A DNA stretch of 64,000 nt. It comes from Thiobacillus sp. (lineage in GTDB: Bacteria > Pseudomonadota > Gammaproteobacteria > Burkholderiales > Thiobacillaceae). The notes under the pieces were generated by a model that saw only the letters and a list, made by a program, of their open reading frames with translations, was not told the DNA's origin and searched no databases. The stretch spans positions 1 through 64,000 of the forward strand of contig JAUXVT010000001.1 in NCBI GenBank assembly GCA_030680405.1, given 5' to 3'. The position numbers and the translations under genes were made by a program. Of this stretch, positions 48,876 to 57,307 are shown piece by piece (positions within the stretch are counted from its first letter, which is position 1; each line of letters begins with the position of its first letter).

Positions 48876-48962
48876 GTCGGCGGAGCAGGATATATCGGGT
48901 CGCACAGGGTCAAGCACCTGCTGCGCCGGGGTGGCGATGTCGTCATTTTCGGCAATCTTTCT
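48876..48962 (+). pseudogene. Remnant of the N-terminus of a GalE-like epimerase
   Basis: About 29 codons (VGGAGYIGSHRVKHLLRRG onward to NLS) match the Rossmann start of UDP-glucose 4-epimerase (GGAGYIGSH, DVV.F.NLS). The match then ends and the rest of the about 340-aa enzyme is absent. It sits in a gene-poor stretch (48737-49397) with another gene fragment, consistent with deletion of an earlier polysaccharide gene set. Confidence 0.65.
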
Positions 48963-49113
48963 GCGCGTTGCCACAGTCCCGTGCGCAAGGGCATATCTAT
49001 GCTGCTGGGCAATCTTGCTGACCGGGCGAATCCCGTAACCAGCCTCTTGCGTTCACCGGCTTACGACAAACACCGTGCTGCTGACGGCAAGGCCGATTCC
49101 ACCTGATACCCCC

Positions 49114-49239
49114 ATGCTTACCATCGCCAAAAACCTCTACGACTACCGCGAACTGATGGCCACGCTCGCATGGAAGAATATCGCCCTGCGCTACAAGCAG
49201 GCCTACCCGGGCTTTGCCAGGGCGAAAAAGGGTGCCTGA
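49114..49239 (+). pseudogene. Truncated duplicate of the wzm 5' end
   Basis: 41 codons. The first 31 (KNLYDYRELMATLAWKN...RYKQAY) are almost identical to the start of the intact wzm at 54367, also at the DNA level. The frame then diverges and stops. Wzm needs about 270 aa and six helices, so this copy cannot work. It marks an earlier location of the exporter gene or a partial duplication. Confidence 0.8.
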
Positions 49240-49397
49240 CCACATTTGCCCGGGTGTCCTTTGCCCATCCTATAGGGTGAGCCATGTTCCTATGCCCACC
49301 GCACTGGACACCCCCCGTTCCGATAACGGGAAAGAATAACCATGCAGTGGCTGTTTTTTCATCACCTGCCTACTCAACAGAAACGACGGTGACTGCT

Positions 49398-50396
49398 ATG
49401 AATGCCTTCTCGCCCGAGAACTACATCCCCAGGATGATGCACGGCATGAGCCGGGTACTGAACAAGTATGGAGATGGGGTGCTGTTTCGCGCAGTCAGCG
49501 GGACGCCGCCGATTCCGGCCAATCCTCGTGCGGAAACGGGCATTCATACTGCCGTCCCCCATCGTTACCTTTTCGCCTATCTGACGGCGATCAAGTCTTT
49601 TCTTCGGTACTACGCGGACGTGGCAGTCTATGTCCATGACGACGGCTCGCTGCGCGAGGAGGACAAAGAGCTGATCCGGGCCCATGTGCCCGGTGCGCAA
49701 GTCATCGATCGGGCTTGGGCTGACCAGGCATTTGCCGACCAGGTAGGCGACGAGTTTCTGATGAAGGTACGCAAGAGTTATACAAGCTACCTGAAGCTGT
49801 TCGACCCGACATTAGTCAGCACCCACCAGCGCATCATCATCGTCGATACGGACGTCCTGTTCCTTAATCACCCGGCAGCGATTATCGAGTGGGCTCAAAA
49901 TGGGGGCACGGCCTGGTACCACAGATCCGGGCCCTGGATAAAGCAAAGCCCCAATCCAGGCAACACCGGAGGTGACGCGCAATCCCCCGCCGTTGCCCAA
50001 CCCACACACATCCAGCATATGGTGGTCCAGCGTATCCCCGAGATAAACCAGGCGCTTCACAAGGACTTCGCCTTCGTGCCCGGCTTCAACTCCGGGTTTA
50101 TCGGCTACGACCATGGCACCGTGCAATACAGCGACCTAAAGGCGTTGCTGACGCACCTCTATGGCATGTTCGGCGACCGCATTTTCCGCTGGGGATCCGA
50201 GCAGACAATGCACGGCCTCGTCCTCTGCGGCAAAGGGGCGGTTGCGCTGCCATTGGACGAATACATGGTCTACACAAGCCTGAGCAGTGAAAAGGCTGCA
50301 CAGGCGACCTTTGTCCATTTCATCGGAGAATTCCGCTACCACCGTCTGCAGTATCCCCGATTGGCGGCCAAGGTCATCCGCGAGCTAAAGCGGTGA
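49398..50396 (+). CDS. Putative glycosyltransferase (GT-A type, unassigned)
   Basis: 332 aa from ATG 49398. It shows YLKLFDPTL and then IIIVDTDVLFLNHP, a DxD-like metal motif after a beta strand as in GT8-like enzymes that act on nucleotide sugars, and GFNSGFIGYDHGTVQY later. No signal peptide or helix. I do not recognise the exact family. The context is a surface polysaccharide locus. Confidence 0.7.
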   Translation: MNAFSPENYIPRMMHGMSRVLNKYGDGVLFRAVSGTPPIPANPRAETGIHTAVPHRYLFAYLTAIKSFLRYYADVAVYVHDDGSLREEDKELIRAHVPGAQVIDRAWADQAFADQVGDEFLMKVRKSYTSYLKLFDPTLVSTHQRIIIVDTDVLFLNHPAAIIEWAQNGGTAWYHRSGPWIKQSPNPGNTGGDAQSPAVAQPTHIQHMVVQRIPEINQALHKDFAFVPGFNSGFIGYDHGTVQYSDLKALLTHLYGMFGDRIFRWGSEQTMHGLVLCGKGAVALPLDEYMVYTSLSSEKAAQATFVHFIGEFRYHRLQYPRLAAKVIRELKR

Positions 50397-50437
50397 TCTC
50401 AATTTCCATCTCACAACAAACCTGGTGGTGTTGAAAC

Positions 50438-51118
50438 ATGAATCCAATATCGGCGTCCAAAAAAATTCTAAGCATGGCAGGGGAGCTTCGCCGGCATCCG
50501 CGGGAGTTGCCCTATGCCCTGCGCTGGTTGCATTCCTTGCTGCCCGGACACAGCCCCCTGTACGACGAGGTGCCCTGGATCACGTTTCGGGCCATCGACT
50601 GGCTTGACACTTACCTCAAGTCGGACATGAGCGTTTTCGAGTACGGGGCGGGCGGTTCCACCCTCTATCTGGCGAAGCGGGTGCGCAACGTGGTCTCGGT
50701 TGAGCACGATGAGGGGTTCTACCAATGGGTGAAGGGGATCCTGTCCCAGCGCGCCAACCCCAATTGCCAGCTGATGCTGCACAAGCCGGAACCCTGTGAG
50801 GAGAGTGACCCCGCCTTTGCCTCTTACCAGGAGAAGTATCGGGGTCTGTGTTTCGAATCCTATGTGAAGGCGATCGACAGTTATCCTGACCAGAGTTTTG
50901 ACTTGGTCCTTGTAGACGGTCGAGCAAGAATGGCCTGCATTAAGCGGGCGCTCGCCAAGATCAAGCCAGGCGGGGCGCTCATGCTGGACAACTCGAATCG
51001 GCCGGCTTATGCACAGGCTGCCCATTTGATGGGTGATATCCCGCATTCAGACCTGGCCGGAATTACGCCCTGGAATTTAGAGGCGTCGCAGACAAGTGTT
51101 TGGCAGATCCCGTCCTAG
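50438..51118 (+). CDS. SAM-dependent methyltransferase-like protein
   Basis: 226 aa. SAM loop VFEYGAGGSTLYLAKRV (motif I), VVSVEHDEGFYQWV (motif II acidic residue) and FDLVLVDGRARMACIKRAL with PGGALMLDNS. Similar to class I methyltransferases of the FkbM-like type that methylate sugars. The substrate is unknown. It starts 41 bases after the preceding glycosyltransferase gene. Confidence 0.78.
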   Translation: MNPISASKKILSMAGELRRHPRELPYALRWLHSLLPGHSPLYDEVPWITFRAIDWLDTYLKSDMSVFEYGAGGSTLYLAKRVRNVVSVEHDEGFYQWVKGILSQRANPNCQLMLHKPEPCEESDPAFASYQEKYRGLCFESYVKAIDSYPDQSFDLVLVDGRARMACIKRALAKIKPGGALMLDNSNRPAYAQAAHLMGDIPHSDLAGITPWNLEASQTSVWQIPS

Positions 51119-51217
51119 CATGACCTTCCCTGACTCCCAATATTTTTCCCGGTAACCGCGGCATGCAACAGATGCAATACATATTGAGCCGGCAGGCATT
51201 CAGTATAGGGCTCGTCA

Positions 51218-51235
51218 CCCCGGCGAAAGCCGGGG
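51218..51235. repeat. Small GAAA-loop hairpin repeat in the 51119-51392 gap
   Basis: CCCCGGC GAAA GCCGGGG is a perfect 7-bp stem with a GNRA tetraloop, preceded by GTCAC. This is the common CCCGGCGAAAGCCGGG-type intergenic hairpin of proteobacteria. The rest of the 274-base gap shows no gene. Confidence 0.6.
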
Positions 51236-51392
51236 GCCATTTGCATCTCTTCCTCGTCATGCACAACTCCTGGCCGAGCCGGGAAATCAAATTCAGGAGC
51301 CGCTCTATCGTGGACGTAATGTCGGACTTTGTAACCGGCATTATGTCTCCTTATTGGCTGCTGAAATCACCCACAACCTGCCTTGATTCATT

Positions 51393-53426
51393 ATGACGAA
51401 CCCATCGAATACCCTGCTACGCATCCTTGTCCTGCTCTTGCTGACCGGGGTGGCCTTGGCGCTCTATTCAGCCAGAGGCGACCTCAAACCCTCCGTCATC
51501 CGTTTCCTGTCCGGAGAAGGTAATTGGTTTGCGGCGGAAACGCCCCCCATCAGCACGATTTCGCAGATATTCGACATGGGCATTGTCGACGCCAACGGGG
51601 ATGGACGGCTGGATATCTACACATCCAACCACAACTACAAACAATACCTGTTGCTAGCCGACGGCCAAGGGGGCTACCGGAACGTGGTGACTGAATGGGG
51701 ACTGGACCAGAGCCACAGTTTCCCTGGCTGGGAGCAGGCCTCGCAGGCACCGGATGTCGACAAGGCGGGGCTCTATATCTACTGGGTGGACGACACCCTC
51801 CATTTCCGTACCCATAACTTGGACAAAATCGGTGCCGTGAATGGAACGCTCCGGATATTCAGTGCAGTTCAGGTCGTCCGGAATGACGGTTTCCGGGTGG
51901 AAACACGCACCACATCCAAGCAAGCCAATTCCCTTCTTGAAACCACCACGGATTTTGCAGCGTCGGGTGACGCACACCTGGTGTTCTACATCACCTCGAG
52001 AGGGGGCCCGCTCACTTTCGACTTTGGCAAGTCATTGCCTCTGGCCAATGTGTACCTGGGTTTCCAGAAAGTTTCTCCCACCGCCCATCCCTTTACCGTG
52101 TCACTGCAGGACCGCCACGGGATGGCCTGGGCAGACATCAATCATGACGGTCAGCTGGATGTCTTCATCTCCAGGGGCGCCATAGGTGGCACACTCAGAA
52201 TGTTCCCTGAAAGCATCAGGCGATCGATTACAGACGAGCTTTTCGTTTCCGAAGCGGGTCAGCCCCGTTTTCACGAAGCATCACGCGAAGTGGGCATCAA
52301 GAAAAAAGATTGCTCCGGCCGACACGTCAAGTGGGTGGATTTCGACCGAGACGGTCTGCTGGATCTTTACATCAATTGCCAAGACCGTGGCAACGTCCCC
52401 GGCGGTTATCCGAAGCAGTTCTATCGGCAGGATGCAAAGGGGCATTTCAGTGATGTCTCGGCAGAAGTCGGACTCGACATCCCCCAGAATCAGCTCATCG
52501 ATTTTGCCTGGCTCGATGCGGATAACGATGGTGACATGGATCTGCTGAGCCATGAAGACACGGGCTATTTCCTTTATCGCAATCAGGGTGGGAGATTTGC
52601 TCGCGAATTCATCTCCAGGGGAAAATTTGAAAGGTCCGACGTAAAGGGCCTTAAGGGCAATACCTATGACTACTGGCAATTCGATGGAAAATTATCCCTT
52701 GCCGATTTTGATTCGGATGGCGACCTGGACGTATTTGTCGCCTCGAAGAAAGGTAACACCTTCCTGATCAATAATGTAGGAACTTTCAAACCGCTCGACC
52801 CCACCGCCCTAGGGCTACCGGTGGAGAGTGTGGCAGCCGCGTGGGTCGATTATGACAATGATGGCCATCCCGACCTGCACACCGTTCCCGAGGGCTTGCT
52901 CCATCAGAACAAGAACCACACATTCGAAGCCACGGGATTCTTATCGCTTCCAGACAAAAAATATCAGGCTGCGATCATCAACTGGTTCGACCGGGATAAT
53001 GATGGCGCCATGGATGTGCTGATCGCGCTACAGGATAATGCCACCCTCTGGCGCTGGTGGGAAAAGCCCTTCAAATCAAAGGACGTCAAGGGGAAGGACG
53101 ACAGATTCAAGTGGAAAATCTTGGCCTACCGCAATGTCGGCATGAAAAATCACTGGCTGCAATTGAATCTGGTTGGATCGGCCGGCAACCCCCAGGCGAT
53201 CGATGCACGAGTGACCCTGGTCACACCAGAGGGACAACAGACTCAAGACGTAGGCAGCAACGATGGGGCGTTCCTTTCCCAGGGACACTACCGACTATAC
53301 TTTGGCCTGGGAGGCCACGACAAGGTGGACACGGTAAAGGTCCGGTGGCCGGATGGGCGCCTGCAGGAACTCAAGGACGTGACAGCAGACAAGCTGCTCA
53401 ACATTGAACATCCGGGAGGCGTATAA
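51393..53426 (+). CDS. VCBS/FG-GAP repeat protein with ASPIC/UnbV domain
   Basis: 677 aa. The N-terminal helix RILVLLLLTGVALALYS acts as a signal or anchor. At least seven calcium-binding-like repeats follow: DANGDGRLD, DINHDGQLD, DFDRDGLLD, DADNDGDMD, DFDSDGDLD, DYDNDGHPD and DRDNDGAMD, forming an integrin-like beta propeller. The C-terminal ASPIC/UnbV domain (HWLQLNLVGSAGNPQAIDARV, VRWPDGRLQELKDV) ends the protein. It is predicted extracytoplasmic. Such proteins bind carbohydrates or surfaces; a role in the surface glycan is inference. Confidence 0.88.
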   Translation: MTNPSNTLLRILVLLLLTGVALALYSARGDLKPSVIRFLSGEGNWFAAETPPISTISQIFDMGIVDANGDGRLDIYTSNHNYKQYLLLADGQGGYRNVVTEWGLDQSHSFPGWEQASQAPDVDKAGLYIYWVDDTLHFRTHNLDKIGAVNGTLRIFSAVQVVRNDGFRVETRTTSKQANSLLETTTDFAASGDAHLVFYITSRGGPLTFDFGKSLPLANVYLGFQKVSPTAHPFTVSLQDRHGMAWADINHDGQLDVFISRGAIGGTLRMFPESIRRSITDELFVSEAGQPRFHEASREVGIKKKDCSGRHVKWVDFDRDGLLDLYINCQDRGNVPGGYPKQFYRQDAKGHFSDVSAEVGLDIPQNQLIDFAWLDADNDGDMDLLSHEDTGYFLYRNQGGRFAREFISRGKFERSDVKGLKGNTYDYWQFDGKLSLADFDSDGDLDVFVASKKGNTFLINNVGTFKPLDPTALGLPVESVAAAWVDYDNDGHPDLHTVPEGLLHQNKNHTFEATGFLSLPDKKYQAAIINWFDRDNDGAMDVLIALQDNATLWRWWEKPFKSKDVKGKDDRFKWKILAYRNVGMKNHWLQLNLVGSAGNPQAIDARVTLVTPEGQQTQDVGSNDGAFLSQGHYRLYFGLGGHDKVDTVKVRWPDGRLQELKDVTADKLLNIEHPGGV

Positions 53427-53449
53427 GATCATGCGCGAATACAACTCCC

Positions 53450-53507
53450 GTAGGAGCGCCTTCAGGCGCGAACATTTGCGGGGATTCGCAGCTATTGCCG
53501 CTCCTAC
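53450..53507. repeat. Intergenic palindromic repeat with GTAGGAGC ends
   Basis: GTAGGAGC at the left and GCTCCTAC at the right form inverted ends around a smaller hairpin GCGCCTTCAGGCGC. It lies in the 146-base gap between the VCBS gene and the sulfotransferase. GTAGGAGC-ended repeats of this kind are common in proteobacterial intergenic DNA, and part of the dgt-aroB repeat (GGTGCTCCTAC) resembles it. Confidence 0.65.
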
Positions 53508-53572
53508 ATACAAATATTTAAACCCGGAGCAACAGAATAACAGGGCGCCACAGCCCGTATGAAAGACAGTGA

Positions 53573-54262
53573 ATGATCATTTCCCACACCCACAAATTCA
53601 TCTTCATCAAGTCATGGAAAACAGCAGGGACGAGCATTGAGGCGGCCCTGTCAGAATACTGCAGCGGAGACGACATCGTCACGCCGCTGGGCGACTATGG
53701 CTTCAACCGCGACGAGAAGGGCGAGTGGATACACAAGTCGATGAACGCCGGCGATTTTAATCAACACGACGATGCGCTCATCATCAAGCGTCAGATTCCG
53801 TCAGAGGTGTGGGCCGACTACTTCAAATTCAGCATCGCCCGCAATCCCTGGGACCGCATGATTTCCCTGTTCTATTGGGAACACCGAAGAACTCCGCCCC
53901 CTTTGGCGAAAAAACGCTTCTATCACCATCTCGGCGTGCCCTTCGATGAATTGCGGGATGCCAGGAAATTGTTCTCCGAGTTCGTGAAAAAAGACGACTG
54001 GGAAACCAATGACCGCTTCTACGCCATCGACAACCAGTTGTGCGCCGACTTTGTAATTCGCTACGAAAACCTTGCGGACGGCCTCAGCGAAGTGTGCAAG
54101 GCCGTGGGCATTCCAATCACCGGCCTCCCCCAACTGAAATCGGGGATGAGGGAAAAAAGCCACCACTACTCCGAGTATTACGACGAAGAGACCAAAAACA
54201 TCGTCACCGAGCGGCACAACAACGATATCCGGCTGCTGGGCTATCGGTTCGAAGGCGCTTAG
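53573..54262 (+). CDS. Sulfotransferase-family protein
   Basis: 229 aa. The PAPS-binding 5' loop FIKSWKTAGTSIE (residues 11-23) and the 3'-phosphate-binding segment FSIARNPWDRM (about residue 87) identify the Sulfotransfer_2 type, cytosolic here because there is no membrane helix. It may sulfate a sugar of the polysaccharide, using PAPS. A second sulfotransferase lies at 63463. It is separated from wzm by 104 bases that contain a hairpin. Confidence 0.83.
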   Translation: MIISHTHKFIFIKSWKTAGTSIEAALSEYCSGDDIVTPLGDYGFNRDEKGEWIHKSMNAGDFNQHDDALIIKRQIPSEVWADYFKFSIARNPWDRMISLFYWEHRRTPPPLAKKRFYHHLGVPFDELRDARKLFSEFVKKDDWETNDRFYAIDNQLCADFVIRYENLADGLSEVCKAVGIPITGLPQLKSGMREKSHHYSEYYDEETKNIVTERHNNDIRLLGYRFEGA

Positions 54263-54299
54263 ACAGAGCCATGCGCCCCACCACACCCCTTACGTAAGA

Positions 54300-54313
54300 G
54301 CGGCTTCAGCCGC
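54300..54313. repeat. Short hairpin repeat upstream of wzm
   Basis: GCGGCT TC AGCCGC is a perfect palindrome followed by GAAC, like the inner part of the GTAGGAGC-type repeat at 53450 but without its right end. It may be a degenerate copy. Confidence 0.45.
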
Positions 54314-54366
54314 GAACAAAAAAGCCTGCCCGGCACCCAATCAATCCAACAAGTGAGCATGCATCA

Positions 54367-55185
54367 ATGCTGGCCGTAATTAAAAACCTCTACGACTACC
54401 GCGAGCTGATGGCCACGCTCGCGTGGAAAAACGTCACCCTGCGCTACAAGCAGGCTTACCTGGGCATCGCCTGGGCCATCCTCAAGCCCATCACGCTCAT
54501 GCTGATCTTCACCCTGGTGAAGAGCTTTGTCGGCATCGAAAGCGGGGATATTCCCTATCCCATCCTGGTTTTCGCTGCGCTTATGCCCTGGACCTTCTTC
54601 CAGGAATCCGCCTCCGAAGGCGTCAGCAGCGTCGTCAGCAACACCGCGCTGATCAAGAAGATCTACTTTCCGCGCGAAATCTTCCCCATCACCTCGGTCC
54701 TCACCAAGCTGGTTGAACTGGGCATCAACTTCATCATCCTGGCGGGGCTGATGGTGTGGTACCAGATGATGCCCAGCATCTATATCCTGTGGGTGCCCCT
54801 CATCATCGCCTACACAATTCTGGCGGCGCTCACCATCGCCTTCGTCGGTGCGGCCATCAATGTTTATTACCGCGATGTGGGCGCAGCCCTGCCGGTGCTG
54901 CTGTCCCTGCTGATGTATGCCTCGCCGGTCATCTATCCCCTGCAACTGGTCAAGGACAAACTGCTCGTGCAGCAGGCCGCGGGCGAGTGGTCCGATACGC
55001 TCTACACCCTGTACACCCTCAACCCCCTGGCCGGCATCATCGACGCCTTCCAGAGCGTCGTCCTGCGGAGCACGCCGCCCGACCTGAACGCCATGATCCC
55101 CGGCGCGGTCATGATCGCCATCCTGCTGCCGCTGAGTTACCTTTACTTCAAGCACGCCGAAAGCTATTTCGCCGACGTGATTTAG
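54367..55185 (+). CDS. wzm: Polysaccharide ABC exporter permease (Wzm type)
   Basis: 272 aa. ABC-2 permease with an amphipathic N-terminus (YDYRELMATLAWKNVTLRYKQAYLG) and six helices, including MLIFTLVKSFVGI, MPWTFFQESASEGVSS, ILAGLMVWYQMM, LLSLLMYASPVIYPL and ILLPLSYLYF. Exports lipid-linked polysaccharide across the inner membrane together with the Wzt ATPase at 56008. The two genes, normally adjacent, are split by a toxin-antitoxin pair. A truncated copy of its start lies at 49114. Confidence 0.93.
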   Translation: MLAVIKNLYDYRELMATLAWKNVTLRYKQAYLGIAWAILKPITLMLIFTLVKSFVGIESGDIPYPILVFAALMPWTFFQESASEGVSSVVSNTALIKKIYFPREIFPITSVLTKLVELGINFIILAGLMVWYQMMPSIYILWVPLIIAYTILAALTIAFVGAAINVYYRDVGAALPVLLSLLMYASPVIYPLQLVKDKLLVQQAAGEWSDTLYTLYTLNPLAGIIDAFQSVVLRSTPPDLNAMIPGAVMIAILLPLSYLYFKHAESYFADVI

Positions 55186-55275
55186 GGTGGTAGATTTAAA
55201 TTGTAATTTTGCTCAACACATAACGTGCCGGTTCAATCATGATCTCCGCCCCACCCCAATTTGATGGAGTGCCCC

Positions 55276-55566
55276 ATGCGTCCCTCTGAAGCCCTACGTG
55301 CTCATCGCGAAGACATCCGCCGCGTGGTTGCTTCACATCGCGCCAGCAATGCCCGCGTGTTTGGCTCCGTTCTGCATGAAAATGACGTTGAAGGCAGCGA
55401 CCTTGATCTCCTGATAGACCCGACCCCTGAGACAACCTTGCTCGACTTGGGAGGAATTCAGGCGGATCTTGAAGATATGCTTGGCGTTCCCGTTGACGTC
55501 CTCACCCCAGGCGATCTCCCGAATAAATACCGGGTGCAAATTCTTCGAGAAGCCCGTCCATTATGA
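55276..55566 (+). CDS. mntA: MntA-type nucleotidyltransferase antitoxin
   Basis: 96 aa from ATG 55276, with GGAG upstream. The minimal nucleotidyltransferase motif FGSVLHENDVEGSDLDLLID is at about residues 32-51. In characterised HepT-MntA pairs it inactivates the HEPN toxin by AMPylation of a tyrosine. It overlaps the toxin gene by four bases (ATGA). Confidence 0.9.
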   Translation: MRPSEALRAHREDIRRVVASHRASNARVFGSVLHENDVEGSDLDLLIDPTPETTLLDLGGIQADLEDMLGVPVDVLTPGDLPNKYRVQILREARPL

Positions 55567-55928
55567 ATGCCGAACAACTCGGGTCGCGCCACATCGACTA
55601 TTTGGACCACATGCTTGACGCCCTGCGTCTGGCACGCAGCTATACCGATGGACAGAAAAAAGAAGATTTCCTTGAAGACCGGAAAACACAGCAAGCCGTA
55701 ATACTGAACATTTTGATTATCGGCGAGGCAGCAACAAAACTCGCCAACGAATACCCCGAGATTGTTTCAAAGCATCCAACTTTTCCATGGAAACAAATGC
55801 GCGGCATGCGAAACAGAATGGCACACGGTTACTTTGAGATAAACCTCGATATCGTCTGGGAAACCGTTCAGCAGTCCCTGCCAGAACTAGAGCAGCAAAT
55901 TCTCCAACTCATGCAACAGGCAGAGTAA
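55563..55928 (+). CDS. hepT: HepT-type HEPN toxin
   Basis: 121 aa, all helical. The HEPN RNase motif Rx4H is present as RNRMAHGYF (about residues 83-91), with the tyrosine that is the AMPylation target in the family. Preceded by mntA with a four-base overlap. The pair sits between wzm and wzt, so its stable inheritance may help to hold the exporter locus. Confidence 0.9.
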   Translation: MNAEQLGSRHIDYLDHMLDALRLARSYTDGQKKEDFLEDRKTQQAVILNILIIGEAATKLANEYPEIVSKHPTFPWKQMRGMRNRMAHGYFEINLDIVWETVQQSLPELEQQILQLMQQAE

Positions 55929-56007
55929 TGAGCAGCAAACTCATCGAGACACTTGTTCCATGCACAGCCCTTTCTTTTTTTCTTAGTGCCTTAGTGGTTA
56001 ACTAATA

Positions 56008-57267
56008 ATGCCCATCATTGAAGTCGACCACCTCACCAAGGAATACCGCCTTGGCGCCATGCAGGGCATCAAGCAGACCCTGCTCAACACGGCGGCCCGC
56101 CTGACCGGCAAAAAAGCAGAAGAACGACCGCTGTTCAAGGCCCTGGACGACGTCAATTTCTCCATCGAGCAGGGCGAGGTGGTGGGCATCATCGGCCACA
56201 ACGGCGCCGGTAAATCCACCTTGCTGAAGATGCTAGCCAAGATCAGCACACCCACCCGCGGAACCGTCAAGGTGAACGGCCGCATCGCGCCGCTCATCGA
56301 GGTGGGCGCCGGCTTCGTGCCCGACTTCACCGGGCGCGAGAACGTCTATCTGAACGGCGCCATCCTCGGCATGTCGCGCCAGGAAATCGACAATAAGTTC
56401 GACGAGATCGTCGACTTTGCCGAGATGGCCGAATTCATCGACACCCCGGTCAAGCGCTATAGCTCGGGCATGAAGGTCAAGCTGGCGTTCGCTGTAGCCA
56501 CCAGCATCGAGTCCGAAATCATGATTGTGGACGAAGTGCTGGCTGTGGGGGATCTGGCGTTCCAGCGCAAGTGCTTCGACCGAATGGAGGAATTGATCAA
56601 GCGGCAGGGAAAAACAGTGCTGCTGGTAAGCCACAACATTAGGCAGGTAGAACGGCTGTGCTCACGCGTTGTTTTGCTTGACAAGGGCGCGCTATTAGAA
56701 GATGGAAATCCCACACTGGTTTGCAATCGCTTTACCAGTCTAATGAACCTTAGTATTCAGGCTGAACGCGCTCATAGGCAGGTTAGGGAGATTCAGAATA
56801 GCGGGGAAATCAGAAACGTCCGGGCAGTGACGCAAAGCGCAGATGGGCAACCTCTCGGGCAAATGAAATTTGGTGAGCGTACAGTATTAAGGTTTTATTT
56901 TGATGTTGTATCAGAACTGAAAGGGGTTGCCGTATACGTCGGGATTCACACTTCTGACTTTGTATACCTTACAAACAATAACACCGCATACCAAGTGCGT
57001 GATTTTTCAGTTGGCCCTCACATTGTGGACCTCATTTTTGATGAGGTTACTTTAATACCAGGGCCTTACTCTGTGCTGCTCTGGATGGGCACCCCGGAAG
57101 GGAAAGTGAGTTTTCACACAGAAAATCTCGCAAGTTTTGTAGTTGTGTCTGATGATTTCGCCATTTCCAGACAGCAGGGCCAAGCCCTATTTTCCATGCC
57201 TGCATCTTGGTTTTTTGATGGAGTTGAAATCTCGCAAACGCAGTGCCCGCCCACAAGCCAACTCTGA
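56008..57267 (+). CDS. wzt: Polysaccharide ABC exporter ATPase (Wzt type) with C-terminal glycan-binding domain
   Basis: 419 aa. ATPase domain at residues 1-about 235: Walker A GHNGAGKST, KRYSSGMKVKLAFA (signature variant), Walker B IMIVDEVLAVGD. A Wzt-type beta-sandwich domain (about residues 260-400) recognises the finished, end-modified chain before export. Base composition changes near 56690: the ATPase part is GC-rich like the chromosome, while the C-terminal part and the next genes are clearly AT-richer. This suggests that the specificity domain was exchanged. Confidence 0.93.
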   Translation: MPIIEVDHLTKEYRLGAMQGIKQTLLNTAARLTGKKAEERPLFKALDDVNFSIEQGEVVGIIGHNGAGKSTLLKMLAKISTPTRGTVKVNGRIAPLIEVGAGFVPDFTGRENVYLNGAILGMSRQEIDNKFDEIVDFAEMAEFIDTPVKRYSSGMKVKLAFAVATSIESEIMIVDEVLAVGDLAFQRKCFDRMEELIKRQGKTVLLVSHNIRQVERLCSRVVLLDKGALLEDGNPTLVCNRFTSLMNLSIQAERAHRQVREIQNSGEIRNVRAVTQSADGQPLGQMKFGERTVLRFYFDVVSELKGVAVYVGIHTSDFVYLTNNNTAYQVRDFSVGPHIVDLIFDEVTLIPGPYSVLLWMGTPEGKVSFHTENLASFVVVSDDFAISRQQGQALFSMPASWFFDGVEISQTQCPPTSQL

Positions 57268-57307
57268 CTTTCCGCACACTTATAATTTATCGCCCAAAGA
57301 GGAAAAA

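Noticed and set aside
48831-49106. Novel 91-aa gene in the gap after the first glycosyltransferase
   Set aside because: Only the GalE-like Rossmann start is recognisable; the remainder has no conserved features, so it is listed as a remnant.
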